Position numbers and translations under genes: made by a program. The notes beneath the pieces are model-generated. The model made no database searches. It saw nothing but the letters and a program-made list of their open reading frames with translations, and was not told where the DNA came from. Below, one piece after another: positions 26,398 to 36,729 of a stretch of DNA of 52,275 bases (positions are counted from its first letter, which is position 1; each line of letters opens with the position of its first letter). The DNA comes from Chlorobium sp. (lineage in GTDB: Bacteria > Bacteroidota > Chlorobiia > Chlorobiales > Chlorobiaceae): positions 1-52,275 of the forward strand of contig SZXZ01000084.1 of the NCBI GenBank assembly GCA_005843835.1, given 5' to 3'.

Positions 26398-29229
26398 ATG
26401 ATGCAGCAGTATAGCAGCAGTTCCTACCTTTTCGGGGGCAATGCCCCCTACATTGAAGATCTTTACGAAGATTATCTTGACAATCCCGGATCTGTGCCTG
26501 AAAACTGGCGAACGTACTTCGATGCCATGCAGAACGTGCCTGGCTCGAATGGTAACGATACCCGCGATATAGCACATTCACCCGTTCAGGCATCGTTTGC
26601 TGAAAGAGCCCGCATGGGACCAATTTGCCGAGTTGTAGCAAGTCCGGATGCCGATCTTGGTCGTAAACGCGTTTCCGTTCAAAAACTTATTGCAGCCTAC
26701 CGTAATATCGGTTCACGCTGGGCTGATCTTGATCCTCTGAAACGTCAGGAACGGCCGGCACTGCCTGATCTTGAACCCTCTTTTTACGGGTTTTCAGATA
26801 CAGACATGGATATAGTGTTCAATACAAGCAATACCTATTTCGGTCAAGAGACAATGCCGCTTCGCGAGTTGATGCAGAATCTTCGGGAAACCTATTGCGG
26901 TACACTCGGCATTGAATTCATGTACATCACTGATCAGACTGAAAAAAGGTGGTGGCAGGCAAAGCTTGAAACCATACGCTCTAAACCGGATTTCAATACA
27001 GAGAAGAAAAAACACATACTCGAACGTTTAACTGCCGCTGAAGGATTTGAACGCTATCTGCATACTCGCTTTATCGGCCAGAAACGTTTCTCCCTCGAAG
27101 GAGGAGACAGTTTCATTGCTGCAATGGATGAACTGATTCAGCGTGCAGGAAAAGCAGGTGTTCAGGAAATTGTCATAGGCATGGCTCACCGGGGACGGCT
27201 TAATGTGCTGGTCAATATTATGGGTAAAAATCCGCTTGACCTTTTTGCTGAATTTGAGGGTAAACATGCGAGCGATCTTCCTTCCGGTGATGTAAAGTAT
27301 CACCAGGGATTTACGAGCGACATTGCAACTCCAGGGGGACCTATTAATCTTTCCCTTGCCTTCAATCCGTCACACCTTGAAATTGTAAATCCTGTCGTAG
27401 AGGGTGCTGTAAAGGCCCGTCAGGTTCGCCGAGGTGATAGAGACGGATCGCAGGTACTGCCGATTCTTGTCCACGGTGATGCTGCATTTTCAGGACAGGG
27501 TGTGATTATGGAAACTCTTAACCTTGCTCTTACTCGAGGTTATGGGACAGGAGGCACGGTTCACATTGTTATTAACAATCAGATCGGTTTCACTACTTCA
27601 GACCCTCGCGACAGCCGCTCAACAACGTACTGCACCGATGTTGTTAAAATGATTGAAGCGCCTGTACTGCACGTTAACGGTGACGATCCTGAAGCCGTGG
27701 TTCTGGCAACGCAGATGGCCCTTGATTACCGGCATGCATTTAAACGTGATGTTGTGATCGATATTATCTGTTTCCGCAAACTCGGCCACAATGAGCAGGA
27801 TACACCGGCTATGACTCAGCCGCTTATGTACAAAAAAATCGACAAGCATCCCGGCACCCGTAAACTCTACGCCGAAAGACTAGAATCTCAGGGGGTAATC
27901 AGCAATGAATACGCCGATGCAATAAGCAAACAGTTCCGAAAGGATCTCGATGAAGGAAAGTACAGTACCAATCCAATACTTGTCAATAAAACGATCTTTA
28001 CCTCTGAACCAGCATCGGGTAATCAAGAAACGACTGAAACCGGCGTTCCACTCGCAGAACTGAAACGGCTGTCTGAACGGATTACAAAAGTTCCAGATCA
28101 GTTCAAACTTCACCCGCTGGTAGAAAAAGTTATCAACGATCGAGCACGCATGGGTCGGGGTGAACAACCTCTTGACTGGGGTATGGGAGAACACCTTGCA
28201 TTTGCTTCGCTGGTTGCTGGAGGATACCCGATTCGCATTACTGGTCAGGATAGCGGCAGGGCAACCTTTTCGCACCGACATGCAGTGCTGCACGACCAGA
28301 ATCGTGAAAAATGGGACTCTGGCATTTACATACCGTTACAGAATGTCACTGATAATCAGGCTCCTTATACCGTCATTGATTCGGTGCTTTCTGAAGAGGC
28401 AGTGCTTGGCTTTGAGTACGGTTACTCTATCTCTGCACCTGATACTCTGGTAATCTGGGAGGCCCAGTTCGGAGATTTTGCCAATGGGGCACAGGTGCTG
28501 ATAGACCAGTTTATCACATCAGGAGAAGTAAAATGGGGGCTTGCATCCGGACTCACGCTCATGCTGCCTCATGGTTACGAAGGTCAGGGTCCGGAACACT
28601 CCTCCGCACGACCGGAGCGCTTTCTCCAGCTTTGCGCCGAAAACAATATACAGGTCTGTCAACCTACTAATCCTGCACAGATTTTTCACCTGCTCCGTCG
28701 ACAAATAACTTCGAGGGTTCGAAAACCACTTATTATTCTTACACCGAAATCACTTTTACGCAACAAGGAGGCCGTTTCATCGCTTGCCGATCTTTCCGGA
28801 GGAAATTTCAGAACAATAATAAGCGACACAACCGCCAATCCAAAAAAAGTTAAGCGACTGATCGCTTGTTCGGGTAAGGTTTATTATGATCTTATTAACC
28901 GGAGAAGGGAAAACACAGCGGAGGATGTTGCCATAATCCGGATCGAACAACTCTACCCTTTCCATGTTGAAGAGTTTTCTGAGCACCTCACCCTCTATCC
29001 AGCATTAAAGGACATTGTCTGGTGTCAGGATGAACCGAAAAATCAGGGATACTGGCGTTTTTTACAACACTACATTATGAAAGCCATGACGCCAGGCCAG
29101 CAGTTTGGTTATGCAGGACGCCTCGCCTCAGCATCGACTGCATGCGGATATGCCGCAACACATGCTATAGAGCAAAAGGCATTGCTTGATCAGGCTTTCG
29201 GTGAGTTCAGCGTTTTTTTTAATAAATAA
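26398..29229 (+). CDS. sucA: 2-oxoglutarate dehydrogenase E1 component
   Basis: Thiamine-diphosphate E1 subunit that decarboxylates 2-oxoglutarate and transfers the succinyl group to E2. The N-terminal E2-binding motif (YLFGGNAPYIEDLYEDYLDNP) marks it as an OGDH E1 rather than a pyruvate E1. Core motifs are GMAHRGRLNVL, HGDAAFSGQG and INNQIGFTTSDPRDSRST (ThDP site), with GHNEQDTPAMTQP further on. The 943-residue length is full. Tandem ATGs at 26398 and 26401 are possible starts. It is followed by E2 and E3, making a complete NAD-linked complex, which is notable because green sulfur bacteria fix CO2 with the ferredoxin-dependent enzyme in the reverse cycle. Confidence 0.95.
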   Translation: MMQQYSSSSYLFGGNAPYIEDLYEDYLDNPGSVPENWRTYFDAMQNVPGSNGNDTRDIAHSPVQASFAERARMGPICRVVASPDADLGRKRVSVQKLIAAYRNIGSRWADLDPLKRQERPALPDLEPSFYGFSDTDMDIVFNTSNTYFGQETMPLRELMQNLRETYCGTLGIEFMYITDQTEKRWWQAKLETIRSKPDFNTEKKKHILERLTAAEGFERYLHTRFIGQKRFSLEGGDSFIAAMDELIQRAGKAGVQEIVIGMAHRGRLNVLVNIMGKNPLDLFAEFEGKHASDLPSGDVKYHQGFTSDIATPGGPINLSLAFNPSHLEIVNPVVEGAVKARQVRRGDRDGSQVLPILVHGDAAFSGQGVIMETLNLALTRGYGTGGTVHIVINNQIGFTTSDPRDSRSTTYCTDVVKMIEAPVLHVNGDDPEAVVLATQMALDYRHAFKRDVVIDIICFRKLGHNEQDTPAMTQPLMYKKIDKHPGTRKLYAERLESQGVISNEYADAISKQFRKDLDEGKYSTNPILVNKTIFTSEPASGNQETTETGVPLAELKRLSERITKVPDQFKLHPLVEKVINDRARMGRGEQPLDWGMGEHLAFASLVAGGYPIRITGQDSGRATFSHRHAVLHDQNREKWDSGIYIPLQNVTDNQAPYTVIDSVLSEEAVLGFEYGYSISAPDTLVIWEAQFGDFANGAQVLIDQFITSGEVKWGLASGLTLMLPHGYEGQGPEHSSARPERFLQLCAENNIQVCQPTNPAQIFHLLRRQITSRVRKPLIILTPKSLLRNKEAVSSLADLSGGNFRTIISDTTANPKKVKRLIACSGKVYYDLINRRRENTAEDVAIIRIEQLYPFHVEEFSEHLTLYPALKDIVWCQDEPKNQGYWRFLQHYIMKAMTPGQQFGYAGRLASASTACGYAATHAIEQKALLDQAFGEFSVFFNK

Positions 29230-29238
29230 TAAGCACGA

Positions 29239-30474
29239 ATGGCAATCATTGACGTTACCATATCCCAGTTGTCAGAATCAGTTGCTGAAGCAACTCTGCT
29301 GAACTGGAAAAAAAAACCTGGAGATGCCGTTGTTGAAGATGAAATTCTCTTTGAAATCGAAACTGACAAGGTAGTATTTGATGTCCCTTCACCCTCGGCA
29401 GGAGTCCTTTTTGAAATTCTTGTGGGTGATGGAGGAACAGTGGTTGCCAATCAGGTTCTGGCTCGTATAGACACAGAAGGTAAAATTACATCTCCAAAGT
29501 CTGAACCAATAATACAGGAACCCCTCAGTGCTGTAACGCAACCAGCTGAACCCCAGGGTAATGGAGGCATAGCAATGCCTGCTGCTGCAAAACTGTTGAT
29601 CGAAACTGGATTAAAAGCTTCTCAGGTAAAGGGAACCGGCAGAGAGGGCAGAATCACCAAAGGTGATGTTATTGCGGCAATTGCAAGCGGTGCGGAACCT
29701 GTGACAACAGCAGCACCACCACAACCAAAACTCAGACCTGTTGAAGCTCACCTTGAAAGCCCATTGATGACGGAACGCCCGGAACAACGAGTCCCCATGA
29801 CCCGGCTGAGGGCGCGCATCGCCGAAAGACTTCTGCAGTCGCAGGCTACCAATGCAATTCTTACGACTTTCAATGAAGTCAACATGCATGCTGTGATTGA
29901 TTTGCGAAACCGGTATAAGGTTACATTTGAAAAAGAGCACGGCGTCAAGCTGGGATTTGTTTCTTTCTTTGTCAAAGCTGCAGTTCACGCTTTACGGAAA
30001 TACCCCGTTCTGAATGCCTCTGTTGATGGCAAGGATATAATCTATCATGGTTATTTCGACATTGGTATCGCTGTGAGTTCTCCAAGAGGGCTTGTTGTTC
30101 CAATCCTGCGTAATGCAGACCAGATGAGTATTGCTGACATTGAACGGAAAATTTCTGACTTTTCGATTAAAGCAAAGCTTGGCAACCTCTCTCTCGAAGA
30201 GCTTACCGGTGGAACTTTTTCAATTTCAAACGGCGGGGTTTTCGGTTCCATGCTTTCGACACCTATTATCAATCCACCTCAATCGGCTATACTTGGCATC
30301 CATGCCACGACCGAAAGAGCTGTGGTTGAAAATGGTCAGATAGTCATACGACCGATGAACTACCTTGCCATGTCGTATGACCATCGAATAATCGATGGAC
30401 GAGAGGCTGTGCTTGGTTTGTCGGCAATCAAGGATGCGCTTGAAGACCCTGCGCGTCTGTTACTTGATCTTTAA
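29239..30474 (+). CDS. sucB: 2-oxoglutarate dehydrogenase E2 (dihydrolipoyl succinyltransferase)
   Basis: Core of the OGDH complex, moving succinyl from lipoate to CoA. It has one N-terminal lipoyl domain with the lipoyl-lysine Lys44 (ETDKVVFDV), a Pro-rich linker, a peripheral-subunit-binding domain ([33 protein letters not shown], about 112-144) and the catalytic domain with His382 and Asp386 ([13 protein letters not shown]). The 411-residue length is normal. It starts 9 bases after sucA. Confidence 0.94.
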   Translation: MAIIDVTISQLSESVAEATLLNWKKKPGDAVVEDEILFEIETDKVVFDVPSPSAGVLFEILVGDGGTVVANQVLARIDTEGKITSPKSEPIIQEPLSAVTQPAEPQGNGGIAMPAAAKLLIETGLKASQVKGTGREGRITKGDVIAAIASGAEPVTTAAPPQPKLRPVEAHLESPLMTERPEQRVPMTRLRARIAERLLQSQATNAILTTFNEVNMHAVIDLRNRYKVTFEKEHGVKLGFVSFFVKAAVHALRKYPVLNASVDGKDIIYHGYFDIGIAVSSPRGLVVPILRNADQMSIADIERKISDFSIKAKLGNLSLEELTGGTFSISNGGVFGSMLSTPIINPPQSAILGIHATTERAVVENGQIVIRPMNYLAMSYDHRIIDGREAVLGLSAIKDALEDPARLLLDL

Positions 30475-30491
30475 GAGAGAGGAAAAACATT

Positions 30492-31928
30492 ATGAATAAA
30501 CAATTTGACGTTCTTGTCATCGGAGCTGGACCGGGTGGCTATATTGCAGCTATTCGTGCCGCTCAACTTGGATTTTCGGTAGCCTGTTGCGAATTCAACT
30601 CTTACGATGGTCCTTCTGGTGAACCCCGACTTGGTGGTACGTGCCTCAACGCCGGATGTATACCACTCAAGGCCCTCGTGGCGTCCTCAGAAGTTTTTGA
30701 AAAAGTATCACATCACCTCGATGACCATGGAATCAGTCTCAGCGAGGTAAGTATGGATGTATCCAGGATGCAGAAACGTAAAGAAAATATTGTTGCCAAA
30801 ATGACAAGCGGAATTCAGTTTCTTTTCCGTAAAAACAAGATTACGCTCCTTAAAGGTAGAGGCTCATTTGCTGGAAAGACGGATGCCGGATACAGGATCA
30901 TCATCACCGGGAATGAAGGCAATGAAGAGGTGCTGGCTCAAAAAGTCATTATTGCAACAGGTTCAAAAGCACGTCATATCCCTAACGTAAAGGTTGATAA
31001 TATAACAATCTGTGATAACGAAGGTGCACTGAAATTCACTGAAGCACCCAAAAAACTAGGGGTTATAGGGGCAGGAGTGATCGGCCTTGAAGTAGGATCG
31101 GTCTGGCGCAGACTTGGGGCTGAAGTAACTGTACTGGAAGTCATGCCCTCGTTTTTGAGCGCCGCTGATGAAAGCGTTTCAAGGGAAGCATCAAAACTCT
31201 TTTTAAAACAAGGGTTACATATCAAGCTCGGCGTCAGGATAGGTCAGGCAAAACAAACCGCAAACGGGATCAGCATCGACTATACAGATGATCAGGGCTC
31301 GGAGCATACCCTTGAATGCGATAAGCTGATAGTATCTGTTGGACGAACTCCCAACGCTGAAAAGCTCAACCTTGAAAGTATCGGTCTTCAAATTGATGAA
31401 CGGGGTTTTATACCTGTTAACGATCACTGTGCTACCACTGCCCCGGGTGTTTATGCTATCGGCGATGTTGTACGTGGTCCAATGCTGGCTCATAAAGCAG
31501 AAGATGAGGGTGTCATGGTTGCAGAGTTGATCGCCGGTCAGAAACCTCACCTCGATTACAACAGCATGCCTTGGGTTATCTATACTACACCTGAAATTGC
31601 CTGGGTAGGCAAAACCGAACAACACCTCCGCGCTGAAGGGCGGGATTATAAAACCGGTCAATTCCCCTTTGCTGCAAACGGCCGGGCACTTGGTCTGGGC
31701 GATGCTGAGGGATTTGTCAAAATGCTGGCTGATGGAAAAACTGATGAAATTCTCGGTGTACACATTATAGGAGCAAGTGCTTCTGATCTTATTGCTGAAG
31801 CAGCTCTAGCTATGGAGTTCAGAGCATCATCAGAAGATATAGCACGTACATGCCATCCTCACCCAAGCCTTTCTGAAGTGGTTCGCGAGGCCGCACTTGC
31901 TCTTGATAAACGGGCACTGAATATGTAA
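30492..31928 (+). CDS. lpd: Dihydrolipoamide dehydrogenase (E3)
   Basis: FAD disulfide oxidoreductase that reoxidises the E2 lipoyl group with NAD+. The FAD loop is GAGPGGYIAA (11-20). The redox disulfide is Cys51/Cys56 in GGTCLNAGCIPLK (Leu replaces the usual Ser before the Lys). An NAD-binding GAGVIGLEVGS loop and the C-terminal active-site HPHPSLSE are present. At 478 residues it is full length. A GAGAGGA ribosome site precedes it. It ends only 2 bp from the end of the opposing hypE. Confidence 0.95.
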   Translation: MNKQFDVLVIGAGPGGYIAAIRAAQLGFSVACCEFNSYDGPSGEPRLGGTCLNAGCIPLKALVASSEVFEKVSHHLDDHGISLSEVSMDVSRMQKRKENIVAKMTSGIQFLFRKNKITLLKGRGSFAGKTDAGYRIIITGNEGNEEVLAQKVIIATGSKARHIPNVKVDNITICDNEGALKFTEAPKKLGVIGAGVIGLEVGSVWRRLGAEVTVLEVMPSFLSAADESVSREASKLFLKQGLHIKLGVRIGQAKQTANGISIDYTDDQGSEHTLECDKLIVSVGRTPNAEKLNLESIGLQIDERGFIPVNDHCATTAPGVYAIGDVVRGPMLAHKAEDEGVMVAELIAGQKPHLDYNSMPWVIYTTPEIAWVGKTEQHLRAEGRDYKTGQFPFAANGRALGLGDAEGFVKMLADGKTDEILGVHIIGASASDLIAEAALAMEFRASSEDIARTCHPHPSLSEVVREAALALDKRALNM

Positions 31929-31930
31929 TG

Positions 31931-32974
31931 TCAGCAAATCCTGGGCAACTGTTCACCAAGTGGCAGATCAACAATTCGGCGACTGCCGAACACTGTACGC
32001 ATAACAACCATACCGGGATGATCGTTAACTACTGAACCGATGATAACGGCATCCCGACCATGTTCATGCGCACGCATTACATTGAGAACTGTTTCAGAAC
32101 AATCAGCCGGAACAACCAGCACAAGCTTGCCTTCATTTGCCACATGAAGCGGATCAATACCAAGCAGTTCACAGGCTCCCCGGACATCCGGCTTTACAGG
32201 AATACTTGTTTCATTGATTTCAATTCCTACAGAAGAAGAATGTGCAAGCTCATTCAATGTAGCAGCCACCCCTCCCCTTGTGGGGTCACGCATGGCATGT
32301 ATCATGGGTACTGCGTCAAGCACTTTGCCTATCATACCGTTTAATGCTGCACAATCACTCGTGATATGGGACTGAAAAGAGAGTCCTTCACGCGAAGTCA
32401 TGATAGCCATTCCATGGTCGCCTACTGTACCTGACAGAATAATGCAGTCTCCTTTCTTCAAGTTACAGCATGAAAGATTAACACCCTCTCTGATAGTACC
32501 GATCCCTGATGTATTGATAAAAATACTGTCACACTGCCCTTTCCCTACTACTTTTGTATCTCCAGTTACAATAATTACCCCTGCGTTTTGTGCAGCTGAA
32601 GCCATGCTCATGACTATGGTTTCTAAAGCAACGAGCGAAAAACCCTCCTCAAGCACAAAGCCGGTACTCAAATACAAGGGTATCGCCCCACCGACAGCCA
32701 GATCGTTGACCGTACCATTAACAGCCAGTTCGCCAATATTGCCGCCAGGGAAAAAAACCGGACTTACAACGTAGGTATCAGTGGTGAAAGCCGTTCGTCC
32801 TGCAGGAAGTTCAAGCTTTGCCTGATCGTCGAGAAGATCAAGAAAAGAGTTGTGCAGGTGAGGCATAAAAACCCGTTGCATGAGGGTCTGCGATAATCGT
32901 CCCCCTGCTCCATGCGCCATTTGAACAGTTTCATGCTGCATGAGAGGTAAGGGGCAGGCCGGAGCAATCGTCAT
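31931..32974 (-). CDS. hypE: Hydrogenase maturation protein HypE
   Basis: Dehydrates carbamoyl delivered by HypF to a thiocyanate on its C-terminal cysteine, the source of the CN ligands of [NiFe]-hydrogenase. The conserved PRIC terminus is intact (Cys347 is the last residue). The PurM-like ATP-binding core shows [27 protein letters not shown] and RDPTRGGVA. Its start overlaps the hypD stop by 4 bp (32971-32974). Confidence 0.96.
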   Translation of the reverse strand: MTIAPACPLPLMQHETVQMAHGAGGRLSQTLMQRVFMPHLHNSFLDLLDDQAKLELPAGRTAFTTDTYVVSPVFFPGGNIGELAVNGTVNDLAVGGAIPLYLSTGFVLEEGFSLVALETIVMSMASAAQNAGVIIVTGDTKVVGKGQCDSIFINTSGIGTIREGVNLSCCNLKKGDCIILSGTVGDHGMAIMTSREGLSFQSHITSDCAALNGMIGKVLDAVPMIHAMRDPTRGGVAATLNELAHSSSVGIEINETSIPVKPDVRGACELLGIDPLHVANEGKLVLVVPADCSETVLNVMRAHEHGRDAVIIGSVVNDHPGMVVMRTVFGSRRIVDLPLGEQLPRIC

Positions 32975-34068
32975 AGGGAATAAGCGTTTCGGTGATAGTT
33001 ATAATAGGCGGCACAAGCTCCTTCGGACGACACCATCGTAGCTCCAAGGGGATGTTCCGGAGTGCACTCACGGGCGAATGCAGGACAGGCATCTGGTTTC
33101 AGAATTCCCTGAAGAACACTACCGCTTTTGCATTGAGGTGACTCGCTCGCACAGATATGCGTGACATTAAACTTTTTTTCGGCGTCGAAACGTGAAAAAT
33201 CCGGCCTTAGACCAAGTCCACTACCGGGAATAAGACCAATACCACGCCATTGGCGATCTCTGACCTCAAAAACTTTTCTGATTGTTTCCTGTGCGAATCG
33301 GTTGCCTTCGCGGCTCACCACCCGTCTGTAGAGGTTCACGACTTCTGACCTGCCCTCTTCCAAGAGTTCTAACGTTTTCAGAATACCGGCCAAGAGATCA
33401 ACCGGTTCAAAGCCAGTAGGTACAATCGGAACATTGAACTCACGGGCAACCGGTTCATACTCCTCATACCCCATGATGGCACATACATGTCCTGCAGCAA
33501 GAAATCCCTGAACCCGGTTGTCGGGTGATGAAAGAATAGCACACATCGCCGGCGGCACCATGACCTGGCTTACGATGACACTGAAATTTTCGATACCTTC
33601 ACGTGCGGCCTGATAAACCGCCATTGCATTTGCTGGTGCTGTAGTCTCAAAGCCTACAGCAAAAAATACAATTTCTTTCAGGGGATTGTCACGGGCTATC
33701 TGCAGTGCATCGAGTGGTGAAAAAACAATGCGGACATCACCACCCTCACTTCGCACCATAAACAGGTCCTTCGAGCATCCTGGAACGCGTAGCATGTCGC
33801 CGAAACTGGTAAAAATAACATCTTTTTTTGCGGCAATCAGGAGCGCCCGTTCAATCGATTCAAGTGGCGTTACGCAAACCGGACAACCAGGACCATGCAC
33901 CAGCTCTATTGAATCCGGCAACAGCTGATCTATGCCGTTGCGAATTATGGAGTGAGTCTGACCTCCGCAGATTTCCATTATCGTCCAGTGGCGGGTGGCT
34001 TTTCGTTTGATCTCTTCGAGGAGGTTGCGGGCAAGCAGAGGATCCCGATATTCATCAATATACTTCAT
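32971..34068 (-). CDS. hypD: Hydrogenase maturation protein HypD
   Basis: Iron-sulfur scaffold on which Fe(CN)2CO is assembled together with HypC and HypE. Motifs are [23 protein letters not shown], with the redox-active Cys pair, GFETTAPA, and the C-terminal cluster cysteines in [11 protein letters not shown] and [24 protein letters not shown] positions (here LGATM). The length of 365 residues is normal. It lies between hypC (11-bp gap) and hypE (4-bp overlap) in one minus-strand operon. Confidence 0.96.
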   Translation of the reverse strand: MKYIDEYRDPLLARNLLEEIKRKATRHWTIMEICGGQTHSIIRNGIDQLLPDSIELVHGPGCPVCVTPLESIERALLIAAKKDVIFTSFGDMLRVPGCSKDLFMVRSEGGDVRIVFSPLDALQIARDNPLKEIVFFAVGFETTAPANAMAVYQAAREGIENFSVIVSQVMVPPAMCAILSSPDNRVQGFLAAGHVCAIMGYEEYEPVAREFNVPIVPTGFEPVDLLAGILKTLELLEEGRSEVVNLYRRVVSREGNRFAQETIRKVFEVRDRQWRGIGLIPGSGLGLRPDFSRFDAEKKFNVTHICASESPQCKSGSVLQGILKPDACPAFARECTPEHPLGATMVSSEGACAAYYNYHRNAYSL

Positions 34069-34079
34069 TGCTGCCGGTT

Positions 34080-34352
34080 CTACAGTGAGTCAGCTGAACT
34101 GAGATCGTCATCAGGCTGGAACGCTCCGCTTTCGATAAGTTCCTGCCAGAGCTTAAGGCTTTCTGCAGCTTCTTCCTCATCAATAATTTTCAAGGCAAAA
34201 CCTGCGTGTATAATAGTGTACTGTCCGATTTGAATGTCGGGGACATATTCAAGACAGGCTCTTGTTTTTGCTCCATTTACATCCACAGTGCCCATTTTAA
34301 GACCGTTTTCGTCAAATATCTCAAAAAGCTTTCCAGGAATGGCAAGGCACAT
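34080..34352 (-). CDS. hypC: Hydrogenase maturation chaperone HypC
   Basis: Small chaperone that carries the Fe(CN)2CO unit to the hydrogenase large subunit. The N-terminus MCLAIPGK has the essential Cys2, and the OB-fold core ([42 protein letters not shown]) is typical. At 90 residues it carries a short acidic C-terminal extension. Confidence 0.95.
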   Translation of the reverse strand: MCLAIPGKLFEIFDENGLKMGTVDVNGAKTRACLEYVPDIQIGQYTIIHAGFALKIIDEEEAAESLKLWQELIESGAFQPDDDLSSADSL

Positions 34353-34434
34353 TGTTGCGTATGGTTAAAACTGATTTAAAAAGGATGATAGTAAAAAATC
34401 AAGGTAAATTGTAATGGGTTCAGTGCGTCTGCTA

Positions 34435-36729
34435 TCATGAACAGCCACGATACCGACCCGCAAGATAGCTTCGACCGATAACAGCCTGTCCGAGAGAGAG
34501 GCCTCCGTCATTCGAAGGTACAAGTGCATGACTCAGCACCCTGAGGCCAGCGGTTTGAAGCTCACATACCAAAGTATCAAACAAAAGCGCATTCTGAAAA
34601 ACGCCACCACTCAATACAACCGTCGTAATGCCGGTTGCTTCTGAAGCCTTGCTGATAATATCCATAAAACAATTAACCAATGCACGATGAAACCGCCGGC
34701 TGATTTCACCAACCGATATACCCTGTTGCACAGCAGTGACAGCGTCCTGAACAATTGGTGAGACCTTCATGATCCATAACTCTTTATCCTGCTGAAAGGC
34801 ATACCGAAATGATGCTGTACCAATTTTTCCGACTGCTGCCTGCATCAACGCTATTGCGGCTTCTCCCTCATAGGTTATCTCGCCTTTGATTCCGGAGAGA
34901 GCGGCGATCGCATCAAAAAGTCTGCCGCAGCTTGATGTTTCATAAACGCCGACTCTCTTTTGCAGCAACTCAAGTACAGGTTTACTATTTCTTCCTTTCA
35001 AAAACGGCAGGTCAGGGATTGTGGAAAAGCTTCTGGAAAGATAACCCAGTGCTGCCCGCCAGGGATGCATGACAGCAGCATCACCACCCGGTAGAGGCAT
35101 GGACTCTAACGATGCAAATCGCGTTGCTCCTGCTTCATCACCAATCAGCACCTCCCCGCCCCATATTGTTCTATCGATTCCGAATCCTGTACCATCAAGT
35201 ATAAGACCAATGGCGGGACCTTCTTCTTTGTTTTCCGCAAGGCATGATACCAGATGAGCATGATGATGCTGTACACCAAGTACCGGTATACCCTGTTGAA
35301 ATGCCCAATCGGTTGTCATATAACCAGGATGAAGGTCATGAACGATAAGCTCAGGAGTTGCCTGAAACAGATGCTGAATATGGGCGGCAACATGCTGATA
35401 ATGACGGTATGATTCATAGTTTTTCATATCGCCGATATGCTGGCTCATCAATGCATGACTGCCCTTCAGGAGTGTAATAGTGTTTTTAAGCTCACCTCCG
35501 GTACCAAGAACGACCGGTCCATTCAGGCGAAGAAGAACCGGGGCAGGTACATAACCCCGGCTACGCCTAATCTGCCGGAGCTGTCCGGAGAGATGGATAG
35601 TTACCGAATCGTCGCATTTCAGATAGATAGGCCGATTATGCAGCAGAAAAGCATCGGCAATGCCATGAAGACGCAAAAGCGCCTCATCATTTTCATTGAC
35701 AATTGGCTCCTCGCTGAAATTAGCACTGGTCATTACCAGAACGTCAAGCTCTTCATCGAAAAGCAGTAAATGCAAAGGTGAATAGGGTAACATGACACCG
35801 AGGCGATCATTCCCCGGTGATACTGATGGCGCAAGCCCGTCAATTTGTTTCTTTTTTAAGAGTACAATGGGTGCTTCAGCAGCCTGTACTGCATCACTTT
35901 CACCCTCGCTGAGTTCACAGAATTGCTCGACAACCGCAATATCTCGCATCATGACCGCAAAGGGTTTTGCCTCACGTCCTTTTCTCATTCTTAAACGCTG
36001 AACCGCTTCGTCGTTTCGCGCATTAACTGCAAGATGAAATCCACCTAAACCTTTTAGCGCAACAATGTTCCCTGATTTAAGCAGTAAAAGCGCTTCTGAG
36101 GCAGCGTCTTTGACATTACAGGATTTTCCGGAGGAATCATGCAAAGAGAGCGCTGGACCACAAACTGGACAGGCATTAGGTTGTGCGTGAAAACGTCGGT
36201 CAAGTGGATCATGGTACTCTTTTTCACATTCAGGGCACATTGTAAAACCATGCATCGATGTATAAGGGCGATCATAGGGTAAACGCTCAACAATGGTATA
36301 GCGCGGGCCGCAATTGGTGCAGTTGATAAACGGATAACGAAACCGCCGGTCTGACGGATCAAAAAGTTCACGATGGCAATCACTGCAAAGAGCAATATCA
36401 GGTGGTATGAGTGTCTCGACCTCCGAACCGGTAGTGGAATCACCAATCACAAATCCATCTTCGGCGACACAAGCGATAGTAAACAGCTCGATTGCTTCTA
36501 TTTTCGCCAGAGGTGGAGATTCCGTCTTGATTGATTGACAGAAGTTTTCCAGGACTTCAGGGATACCTTGTACCTCAATCAAGACGCCTGAAGAAGTGTT
36601 TCTAATAAAACCTCTCAATGCGTTTTGAACGGCAAGTCTATAGATAAACGGCCGGAATCCTACCCCTTGCACAATACCATTGACCTGCAGTCGCCTCCGC
36701 TCTTCAGCGGTATGATTCTTGAGACTCAG
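34435..36729 (-). CDS. hypF: Carbamoyltransferase HypF, probable CTG start
   Basis: Makes the carbamoyl group for hydrogenase CN ligands from carbamoyl phosphate and ATP. Domains in order: acylphosphatase (VQGVGFRP), two zinc fingers (CSDC...CTNC and CPEC...CPVC), a YrdC-like domain (GNIVALKGLGGFHLAVNA, KGREAKPFAVM) and a Kae1-like domain (HHHAHLVSCLAE, LDGTGFGIDRTIWGGE, VLSGGVFQN). A conventional GTG start at 36672 would cut the acylphosphatase strand; the frame stays open upstream to a TAA, with RRRLQVNGIVQGVGFRP intact. The only plausible initiator there is CTG at 36729, which overlaps the hypB stop as CTGA. That gives 764 residues, the usual family length. Confidence 0.88.
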   Translation of the reverse strand: MSLKNHTAEERRRLQVNGIVQGVGFRPFIYRLAVQNALRGFIRNTSSGVLIEVQGIPEVLENFCQSIKTESPPLAKIEAIELFTIACVAEDGFVIGDSTTGSEVETLIPPDIALCSDCHRELFDPSDRRFRYPFINCTNCGPRYTIVERLPYDRPYTSMHGFTMCPECEKEYHDPLDRRFHAQPNACPVCGPALSLHDSSGKSCNVKDAASEALLLLKSGNIVALKGLGGFHLAVNARNDEAVQRLRMRKGREAKPFAVMMRDIAVVEQFCELSEGESDAVQAAEAPIVLLKKKQIDGLAPSVSPGNDRLGVMLPYSPLHLLLFDEELDVLVMTSANFSEEPIVNENDEALLRLHGIADAFLLHNRPIYLKCDDSVTIHLSGQLRQIRRSRGYVPAPVLLRLNGPVVLGTGGELKNTITLLKGSHALMSQHIGDMKNYESYRHYQHVAAHIQHLFQATPELIVHDLHPGYMTTDWAFQQGIPVLGVQHHHAHLVSCLAENKEEGPAIGLILDGTGFGIDRTIWGGEVLIGDEAGATRFASLESMPLPGGDAAVMHPWRAALGYLSRSFSTIPDLPFLKGRNSKPVLELLQKRVGVYETSSCGRLFDAIAALSGIKGEITYEGEAAIALMQAAVGKIGTASFRYAFQQDKELWIMKVSPIVQDAVTAVQQGISVGEISRRFHRALVNCFMDIISKASEATGITTVVLSGGVFQNALLFDTLVCELQTAGLRVLSHALVPSNDGGLSLGQAVIGRSYLAGRYRGCS

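Noticed and set aside
31215..31763. Minus-strand ORF of 182 codons opposite lpd
   Set aside because: Antisense to the conserved lpd core, with no motif or ribosome site.
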